Below, one piece after another: positions 15,091 to 21,539 of a DNA stretch of 23,363 nt (its first letter is position 1; every line of letters starts with the position of its first letter). The stretch is from Rhizophlyctis rosea. Lineage: Eukaryota; Chytridiomycota; Chytridiomycetes; Rhizophlyctidales; Rhizophlyctidaceae. The DNA is taken from the NCBI GenBank assembly GCA_027596075.1, contig JADGJC010000481.1:1-23363 (forward strand), given 5' to 3'. The translations under genes were made by a program, and so were the position numbers. The notes below the pieces were generated by a model. It was not told the DNA's origin. It saw only the letters and a list, made by a program, of their open reading frames with translations, and made no database searches.

Positions 15091-15291
15091 CTAGGCTGGA
15101 TGCCGACTTTTCAACGCCTTGTCGATTCGCACATGTTCCGTCCACCGAGATGGTTTGTCGTACACTAATTTCCTGACGGTTATGTGAGACAAAGAAAGTT
15201 TGTTCGCAAGTTGGCGAATCGATGGTGCAACGATGACCACCTCCATCCCAAATCTAGTCACCGTAGCGATGTAATCATATTTCGATTGCAT
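15091..15291 (-). CDS. 66-residue helix-turn-helix DNA-binding protein
   Basis: Residues 24-43 (SIRQLANKLSLSHITVRKLV) read as a helix-turn-helix: a first helix, a turn at SLS, then a recognition helix with Thr-Val-Arg. The pattern resembles NUMOD1-like or MerR/LacI-type HTH modules. The N-terminal half may form a strand pair, and the tail is basic. It is divergent from the primase-helicase gene with about 140 bases between starts, a good place for a small repressor or activator to control replication. The frame is short, so homology is uncertain. Confidence 0.5.
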   Translation of the reverse strand: MQSKYDYIATVTRFGMEVVIVAPSIRQLANKLSLSHITVRKLVYDKPSRWTEHVRIDKALKSRHPA

Positions 15292-15370
15292 TATATCGTA
15301 TCGTATGTTTGTTTACCATCAATGCTGTATTTCTTTTTATATTGCTCTAACGCGAGGAAGCCTTGACATC

Positions 15371-15380
15371 CTATTTAAAG
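15371..15380 (+). promoter_or_regulatory. CTATTTAAAG TATA-like box for the primase-helicase gene
   Basis: It lies 52 bases before the ATG at 15433 in the gap shared with the divergent HTH gene. It matches the box before the recombinase gene at eight or more positions. Confidence 0.5.
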
Positions 15381-15432
15381 CTTTGCGTTTGGTGATAAAC
15401 AAATATATCATCACTTAAGAAATATCAAAAAC

Positions 15433-17037
15433 ATGCCTCAAACCGAACTGTTCCGCATCTCGAAAAACATGGTCCGTACAAACCGTGCTTTTACGCCCAT
15501 CCCTGCTTCCATTGAGATGAAGCGCCCCCTCGGGAAATGGTCTGGCGACAGTTATCTCTTCGAACGGGACTTTGTGAAACGTGAAGCGTGGGAACCGGGC
15601 TGTAACCTTGGTCTCTTGGTCTCTCCAGAATATGTTGTCATCGATGTTGACAACAAACCGCCGGCGATCAAATCCCGCAAGAACATTTACTCGACCAACA
15701 CGGGGGTCATGGATTTTCAGACCCTGATCGAGCAGAACGAGCCGATCCCCAAAACCCTCACTGTCACCACCCCAAGTGGTGGCAAGCATTACTACTTTGC
15801 CCTCACGGGCAAAGAGGATGGCGCCATATTGAAAAACTGGACCTCCTGCATGAAAGTGAATGACCAATTGATTGCAGTGGATCTCCGCACAAAAGGGGGG
15901 TACGTCATGTGCCCACCCAGCCTCAAAGGGACTAAAAGGTATCAATGGGATACGAAGGATGAATACAAAGTCCCCATGGCACCTCTTCCAAATTGGATTC
16001 TCAAGAACATCATAGATGCGCGCAACAAACACGATCAACACTTTGAATCGCAGATGTTCACCTGTGAACCCTCCGCTAACGATCCCATCAATGACGATGA
16101 CATTTCAATGTTCAAGGAAAGTCCGTGGTGGCAACCGTGCTTCACCGTCACAGCGAAACCGGATAAGCACAATTTCTACATTGTCAAAGCCAGTGATGCT
16201 TACAATTGCAACATCTGTGAACGCCGGCACGAGAAAAACAGCAACCACCCTTTCCTGGTACGGCACCATGGAACCCTCCGCTTTGTCTGTCGCCCAGGCA
16301 AAGGTTTCAATTGCGTGATCGAACAAGACTTTTTAAAGACGTGGGATTCATTTCATTCACCTACGAAAAATTTGATTGAACCCATGGACATCACCAATCG
16401 CGCAGTTTCTGAAATGCTTTACGGAGATCTCAAAGATGCCGTCTTCCCTACTATGCAACAAGATTTGTGGCTCATGTTTGATGCCGACATTGGAACATGG
16501 CGTGAAGAGTTCCGAAATGTCATCATGAGACCTTATGTTGACGCTTATGTCAAACGTGCAAAGGAACTTCAGAAGATCTGCAACAAGTTAACAAAAATCA
16601 AGGATGACATATGGTGCGAAAGGGCTGCTTTGGCATCTTCACTCTCCTATTCGTTGTCAATGACAAAGAAAAAGAACGATCATCTCTCCGCCCTGTTTGA
16701 ATTGGTCCGTGATGCCAGAAAGGAGAATCTATTCAACAGCAAGAAACACTTACTTCATTGCACCAACGGTGTTTATGATCTCCTCAATAACGAATGGAGG
16801 AAAGCAAAACCCACGGACTATTCCATGATGTCCACAAACATGGAGTACATCCCATACGATGAGCACCCGGAGGAAAAAAGGCAACTGTTGATGCAATACT
16901 TTAGCGATCTCATGTTGGGTCGTGAAGAACTCATCCACTTTTTGTTGAAATGTCTTTGTTCAGCCCTGGACGGGTTTATCAATGATCAGCAGTTCTACGT
17001 GTTTCATGGGAAGGGCGCAAACAGCAAATCTCTATAG
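15433..17037 (+). CDS. Primase-polymerase / SF3 helicase, N-terminal part (ends at in-frame TAG)
   Basis: This would start DNA synthesis and unwind the viral genome. The first 200 residues form an archaeo-eukaryotic primase (Prim-Pol) domain: the metal-binding DVD at 71-73, SGGKHYYF at 115-122 and VDLR at 149-152 followed by GGYVMCPPS. A zinc site follows (C259, C262, H266 and C286). Next is a helical D5-N-like region, then a Walker A loop GKGANSKS near residue 525-532. A TAG at 17035-17037 interrupts the frame right after the Walker A loop. The continuing frame encodes the rest of the helicase, so this is one gene broken by a single stop. Without it the length would be about 830 residues, normal for this family. 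The remaining 534 residues lack the helicase Walker B and arginine finger. Confidence 0.85.
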   Translation: MPQTELFRISKNMVRTNRAFTPIPASIEMKRPLGKWSGDSYLFERDFVKREAWEPGCNLGLLVSPEYVVIDVDNKPPAIKSRKNIYSTNTGVMDFQTLIEQNEPIPKTLTVTTPSGGKHYYFALTGKEDGAILKNWTSCMKVNDQLIAVDLRTKGGYVMCPPSLKGTKRYQWDTKDEYKVPMAPLPNWILKNIIDARNKHDQHFESQMFTCEPSANDPINDDDISMFKESPWWQPCFTVTAKPDKHNFYIVKASDAYNCNICERRHEKNSNHPFLVRHHGTLRFVCRPGKGFNCVIEQDFLKTWDSFHSPTKNLIEPMDITNRAVSEMLYGDLKDAVFPTMQQDLWLMFDADIGTWREEFRNVIMRPYVDAYVKRAKELQKICNKLTKIKDDIWCERAALASSLSYSLSMTKKKNDHLSALFELVRDARKENLFNSKKHLLHCTNGVYDLLNNEWRKAKPTDYSMMSTNMEYIPYDEHPEEKRQLLMQYFSDLMLGREELIHFLLKCLCSALDGFINDQQFYVFHGKGANSKSL

Positions 17038-17925
17038 GTCAAGTTGATGAAGAAAGCCCTCGGTGATTATGCGGCTCCCATTCCATCCGCTCAAGTTACC
17101 AAGCCTAGTCTAAACGCTCAAAGCGCCACCCCTTCGTTGAATGCTTTGGAACACAAAAGAGGGGCGTTTCTAACGGAGATGGAGGACAAGGTGATGTATA
17201 CCGAGTTCATCAAGATGGCAGCGGGCCGTGACGAAACCAGCGGACGGAAACTGTACAAAGACCAAAAGAGTATCGTTTTGACCGCCAAAATCTTCATAGC
17301 CGTCAACGACTTACCGAGCATTGAAGACAAGACACACGGTTTCTGGCGGAAGTTGGTATTGATACCGTTTGATGCAAAGTTCGTCGATGCCGAACCCCAA
17401 AAGGACAATGAAAGACGGCTGATTGACGGTTTCGAAACCAGTTTGTTGAAGTGCGCCGACACCTTTCTTGCATTGTTGATAAAAACATATGTGACAGCCT
17501 ACGCGACCGAAGGCGTCCGCAAATCGCAGCATCCCAAAGTGGTCAAAGAATTGAGCCAAAAGAATCAGGAATCGCAAGACATACCTTTGCAGTTTGTGAA
17601 TGCCTGCGTCAAAGAAAGCACGGCTGAAAAGGCTCACATTCGCACGAGGATGTTGGAACAGGCATTCAGCCAATTCTGCAAAGGCAAAGGGATCGCTCGC
17701 ACTTCTCATCTGGTCCGCCACCTGTATGAATTGATGGACAATCGCTACCCACCCAGGAACGAAACACGACAGAATTGGATCGATGGAAAGAATGTCAGGG
17801 CATGGACAGGCGCTATGTTAGAAATCGAACAAGAGGAACAAGATGAACAGGAGACTGAAACGAACTATGAGGAAGTAGATAGAGAGTTTGTGCGGAACCA
17901 ACGAAACATGAATCTATTTGCATGA
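17038..17925 (+). pseudogene. SF3 helicase C-terminal part, same frame as upstream half
   Basis: The frame continues without a shift past the TAG at 17035-17037 for 295 codons to TGA. Visible helicase features are ALGDY just after the break, an acidic Walker B-type segment (GAFLTEMED), the SF3 motif C strand with Asn (KIFIAVND), and an arginine-finger segment (GFWRKLVLIPFD). The end is a helical and acidic tail (EQEEQDEQETE). The usual start codons near the break (a TTG at 17044 and an ATG at 17047) would give a helicase fragment without the Walker A loop, so independent activity is unlikely. The intact quality of both halves points to a recent mutation, stop-codon readthrough or a sequencing error. 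Confidence 0.75.
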
Positions 17926-18246
17926 AAGGAGCAACAAAGATGATTTCAGCAAAATCCACACAAAATCCACAAAATCCACACTTTAAGGTATCCTCCTTTT
18001 TCAACGGGTCATATTCTGTATATTTTACATCTGCAAAATGTTTTGCCAAACACATTTGCTCGTCAAGATTTGTCTACATCGCTCTCCCCTACGTCGGAAG
18101 ACACTAAAAGTAAACCGACAGTTGTTTTGTAGGCGATCGATGCCAAAGTGAAGATGGAACTCCAATCGGTGTAAATTGAAAAATTGGAAAACTGGTGCAT
18201 CATATGCATCAAACAAAGGTCGGTCTGAATTGTCAAACTCGTACGC
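17926..18246. other. Intergenic region with short repeats
   Basis: This 321-base gap between the primase-helicase and F-box genes holds three AAAATCCACA units at 17951-17980 and the first of two TGCATCATATGCATC-type repeats at 18196-18221. I see no convincing gene. The open frames over it have no coding character. Confidence 0.5.
17951..17980. repeat. Three tandem AAAATCCACA units
   Basis: Three near-perfect 10-11 base units lie just after the helicase stop codon. They may be an iteron-like binding site or a simple slippage repeat. Confidence 0.6.
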
Positions 18247-18276
18247 TCATGCATTATATGCATCATACAAAGGGTC
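18196..18276. repeat. Two copies of a 26-27 bp motif with nested ATGCAT palindromes
   Basis: Copies at 18196-18221 and 18250-18276 share TGCAT(C/T)ATATGCATCA(A/T)ACAAAG with about 90 percent identity and are 54 bases apart. Each contains two inverted ATGCAT boxes. The second overlaps the 3' end of the F-box gene. The layout is that of a paired protein-binding site. Confidence 0.55.
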
Positions 18277-18477
18277 ATCTGGATAAAATCGAAATTGAAA
18301 TGCTTGCACTAGAGCCACATGGCGCGCGCACCATTTCGCTACAACGGAATGGTGACGGCATTCCGTTGCGTAAGTCCACTGCAGCTGGTGGCACGTGCTG
18401 GAAAGGCGGCGACGGTCGCAACAAGTCAGGTATGCTGTTATGGCAGACACCATTTCGTTTGGAATTGATTGGATCAT
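18247..18477 (-). CDS. 76-residue F-box protein
   Basis: Residues 4-34 (SIPNEMVSAITAYLTCCDRRRLSSTCHQLQ) match the F-box pattern: an initial Ile-Pro-x-Glu, a hydrophobic helix, Asp-Arg in place of the usual Asp-Leu, then Ser-Thr-Cys. F-box domains dock a protein to Skp1 in cullin-RING ubiquitin ligases. The remaining 40 residues are too short to hold a standard substrate domain such as LRR, WD40 or ankyrin repeats. It starts at the ATG at 18477. It lies at the right edge of the viral block, convergent with the primase-helicase gene, and could be a host-manipulating viral gene or a host fragment. Confidence 0.5.
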   Translation of the reverse strand: MIQSIPNEMVSAITAYLTCCDRRRLSSTCHQLQWTYATECRHHSVVAKWCARHVALVQAFQFRFYPDDPLYDAYNA

Positions 18478-18631
18478 GTTTGCGTTTTGGGACTGGAAGC
18501 GACCGATTGGCGAAGACTTAAATCAATACGCGATCCTCTTTCGATAGAAAATCATGTTGTGGCTCGCCGCTGTTGATTCTAATTTTAGCTTATTCGGTCG
18601 ATCAAACGTTTGCTCTCGATAGTGGTTTTGT

Positions 18632-18640
18632 TTTTATATA
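18632..18640 (+). promoter_or_regulatory. TTTATATAC TATA-like box
   Basis: It lies about 32 bases before the ATG at 18673, in a leader rich in TCGAT and TCGATAG-like sequences similar to those around the viral genes. Its only target is the small frame at 18673-18858. Confidence 0.3.
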
Positions 18641-18672
18641 CAATTTGACGTTCAATCGAAACTTCTTCAACG

Positions 18673-18858
18673 ATGCACAACATGTGGATCGTCGATCTTC
18701 TAGGATGTTCCAATGATCACGACCGGACCCTCAACAAGGAATCCTACGGTAGACCTCAACTTGTAGCTGCTAGGACAAATTTGACTCGATGGATGAAGAG
18801 GGTAAAAAACAAGAAAAGAGGGAATATGGAGACAAATAGATGGAGGGGAAAATCCTAG
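18673..18858 (+). CDS. Possible 61-residue basic protein, end altered by a MITE
   Basis: The frame is preceded by a TATA-like box at a reasonable distance. It encodes a mixed N-terminal part and a basic C-terminal part (MKRVKNKKRGNMETNR), and the last three codons and stop lie inside the MITE-like element that starts at 18850. If real, the original C-terminus has been replaced. No family is recognised, and chance is a serious alternative at this length. Confidence 0.22.
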   Translation: MHNMWIVDLLGCSNDHDRTLNKESYGRPQLVAARTNLTRWMKRVKNKKRGNMETNRWRGKS

Positions 18859-18977
18859 CGGGTCTAGCGGGTAAAAACAGGAAAATTGGCATAAGAGGAT
18901 TCAAAAATGAAAATGAAAATGAAAAATGAAAATAAAAGTAGAGAAAGTCCTAAAAAGGGTGTTAGAGCCGCTAGGAA
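18850..18977. mobile_element. MITE-like element, copy 2 (inverted relative to copy 1)
   Basis: It begins AAATCCTAGCGGGTCTA and ends in GAGCCGCTAGGAA. The interior is rich in GAAAATGAAAAT, the complement of copy 1 at 14846-14975. The two copies are roughly 80 percent alike by eye and in opposite orientation, about 3.9 kb apart, bracketing the HTH, primase-helicase and F-box genes. Confidence 0.6.
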
Positions 18978-19467
18978 TGATAAAAAGTGACCGGGGGGCT
19001 TCAACGTAAGCCAAGGGAAGGCTTGAGGAAAAGCCACAGGTTGGCTTTGGAGGGATGGAGTGGTGAATCAGAGTAAAAGCTTATCGATAAGGTGCAAAGG
19101 TCGAACCTAGAAATCATAAGCAACTTACCATAACTACTCTGATTGACGAATCTGACAGAAAAATCAAAAAATCTACCCAGAGTGACGAATCTGAAGAAAA
19201 GGGCAATGAGTAGCGACATTGAGTAGTGAGGGACATGATGACAGAATGTGGCTGATTGCCACATCACCCTTTATCGATAAATCCTGGTTCGGAGTTGTGA
19301 CTCCGAGTAACCAGGGGAGCGGTACAGATGACAGAGGTTGAGTCAGGTACAGACAGGGGTACAGTCACAGGTATAGCTGTCTATACCCCGGCTTACTATA
19401 GGCTTACTAGTAAAACATAGCTATCTGTACCTGGCTAAATCCTAGCTATCTATACCTGTATCTATAC
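18978..19467. other. Gene-free region with short repeats and inverted repeats
   Basis: I see no gene here. It contains TTATCGATAA at 19080 and TTTATCGATAAA at 19270, two TGACGAATCTGA repeats (19144 and 19183), a GGTATAG-CTGT-CTATACC hairpin at 19370-19387, and many TACAG, CTATACC and GTACC units from about 19320 onward leading into the 50-bp palindrome. This is probably the transition from virus to host repeats. Confidence 0.5.
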
Positions 19468-19517
19468 CTGTCACAGTGCATAGGTACAGAGTACTCTGTA
19501 CCTATGCACTGTGACAG
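19468..19517. repeat. Perfect 50-bp palindrome
   Basis: The 25 bases from CTGTCACAGTGCATAGG to the centre at GAGT/ACTC are exactly repeated in reverse complement, with no spacer. The palindrome lies at the 3' edge of the reverse transcriptase remnant and within a cluster of CTATACC/GTACC repeats. Such structures arise at transposon ends, hairpin-processed breaks or template-switch sites. Confidence 0.9.
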
Positions 19518-20330
19518 CGTTGGAGAGCAGAGTCTTTGCCAGCGCTTGGCCCATGGTACCGTGTTGACTGCAGAAGCTCACGATACCAAGCATCCGTTCC
19601 ACCTCCGCAATGGTTGTCGGCTGAGGAGCTGCCATGATTGGACTCAACACCTTCTTTCCCGGCGCCTTGCTTCTCGTCTTGTCAAAGACGACCCCCAGCA
19701 ACTCTAACTCAGAAGGATCCACTTTGAAGCTTCCAATGTACCACCCTCCTTCCCTCAATTGCTCCACCAACCACCCAAGCTCAAGAATGTGCTCCTGCAG
19801 AGTTCTGCTAGTGTGGATTGTGATGTTATCCAAATATGAAGAAATGGTTCTTTTTACCCTCTCGGGCCCGCAATGAGTCTCCATTACACAATGGAAGTCC
19901 CCTGGCAACGCTGAATCTCCCATATCACCAACTCTCATACCCTTGATGGCACCTCCCGCCAAATAGAAGTGTACAAAACGGTCCAGGGCGTTGCTACGCT
20001 GCTCATAAGCCTCCACGCCTCCACTTGGGTATGGTGTCGGGTCGCCAAGCAATTGTTTGCAATTTCACCCTTGTTTGTAATGGTGCAAGGATTCGCTTTC
20101 TGGTTTGAACTCAGTTTGCGCCCATCAACTACAAAGCAACCCTTTGAGGCGTCCTTCTTTGGGGCCACCAACGTTGGCAGCATGTTGGTAACATGACCTT
20201 CCGGCACAAACCATCTTCATGTTATGAGGTACTCGGCATACTTGTGCAGTCTCTGCTTCTCATATTTCAACGGATACCAATAGGGACAAGGCAGGAACGT
20301 TTTGGATGGGTGGAGCCACTCCAAACGGTG
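19518..20330 (-). pseudogene. Ty3/gypsy-type reverse transcriptase remnant
   Basis: Read right to left, the first frame holds LVAPKKDASKGCFVVDGRKL, the expected start of the fingers (like VxKKDG...VDYRxLN). A frameshift near 20050 leads to the second frame, with YLDNITIHTSRTLQEHI in place of the usual Y-x-D-D catalytic box, followed by LELLGVVFDKTRSKAPGKKV and the PTTIAEVERMLGIVSFCSQH thumb pattern. The second catalytic Asp is Asn, there is a stop near 20215, and the gene is cut off at the palindrome, so it is dead. Protease, RNase H and integrase are absent here. It is a host-genome retrotransposon fragment. Confidence 0.78.
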
Positions 20331-21539
20331 GTCCTGGCTGGTGCTGTCGTTCGGAGGACGCAGAGACGCCAACATTGCAGGGAGGCGGACCTAGGACGCG
20401 TTCAGTAGTTCGGACGTATCACGTCACTCGTTAGATAGAATAACATGTGATTGATTATTAGCTTCGTCAGGATCACGTGACCCTTATGTAATCATGTCGA
20501 TCGCTTACGTGTTTTGTGCCACCTTGAGTCACATATGTGCTGGTGCGTGTGTATGTGTACTATAACCATTATTCATTATCTCAATATACATCCAAACAGT
20601 GAACTTCCTGTTCATTTGAATGCGTATTGCTCCACGCAGGTCTATTGACCAGCATCTTTCTAACTGTACGGCTTGCATAACTACGGTAGCGACGTGTGGG
20701 TCGGATTAACATAACGGCTTCGCCACCCATTCGAGTCATTACGGGACGCCGGGCGACTACGACGACGATCTAGCTTCGTTCTCACGCTTGATCGTTGCGT
20801 ACTGAGTCTGCCAGAGACTCACCAACCACCACTCTACCACCTAGGAGTGCGTTCTGACACCAGTGACACTCCTCGTTTCCATCATCAGCAGAGTGGCACG
20901 ACGGGAACTTGTTTGGCTTCCGGTGACCCACCTCGTTGATTCAGCAACCCCATACCTCAGCAGCACGACGGGTCCTACGACCGGTGTCCTGCATCCTTCC
21001 TCCCTCGGAAACGGCTCCTGCTTCCAAGTGCAGATCAAGTCACCACGATAAAGGCTCCTAGCACCAGCTGTGCGGACTAGGTCACTATCTTGAGGTTGCC
21101 GCAGCAGCCAGCGTAGACAAGGGCGTTGATGAGCGTAGAGAGCGATACCTGTTTGTACTCTTGAGCCAATCTTTGGACGCCTCAGCTTGCTGTGATGAAG
21201 AACGACGACAGAATCGTGCATCGGCACCTCAATTTGCTGTGTATACCAACCGTCTCTACCCCTGAGTTCCTTGGGACCGTAGGGGCGGCGAATACCAGTG
21301 TTGGAGTGTTGCTAGCTTGAATAGGAGGAACGGGGAGGGTTATTGAACGGTTTCCGAGACGATTTGAACCATCGGTTGAGATTTTCCTACCCAAGAGGGC
21401 AGGGGGAAACTATTGTCAAATTTTAGTAATAGCTGAGCAGTTCAATATTTCCTCTTCAACACAAAATCTTCTTGATTCTTGCTTGACGATATCAGGAGAC
21501 CGTTAGGGGGACTTCCCAGTACACCGTAGAGGTAGCCAA
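20331..21539. other. Non-coding stretch, possibly LTR and leader of a retrotransposon
   Basis: No convincing gene is seen. The segment from about 20445 to 20640 has CACGTGACC, a TACTATAACC box and an AATATACATCC run such as is found in LTR promoter and poly(A) regions, and it precedes the plus-strand gag remnant that begins near 21540. I could not find a matching second LTR or a clear primer-binding site, so the boundaries are uncertain. Confidence 0.3.

Noticed and set aside
15415..16041. Minus-strand frame of 208 residues opposite the primase domain
   Set aside because: The plus strand carries clear primase motifs over the same bases. The minus-strand product has no recognisable pattern.
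5428..17037. Alternative genetic code that reads TAG or TGA as sense
   Set aside because: TAG and TGA also end several other intact genes here (for example TAG at 5428, TGA at 4786), so a general recoding does not fit.
17951..18276. CRISPR-like array from the short repeats after the helicase gene
   Set aside because: Too few units, no regular spacers and no cas genes. The setting is eukaryotic.
18063..18278. Minus-strand Met/His-rich frame of 71 residues
   Set aside because: The Met-His runs come from the ATGCAT repeats. Better explained as regulatory repeats.
20841..21227. Minus-strand frame of 128 residues in the retrotransposon region
   Set aside because: It has no motifs, no continuity with the neighbouring reverse transcriptase remnant, and an Arg/Ser-rich composition typical of chance frames in this GC range.
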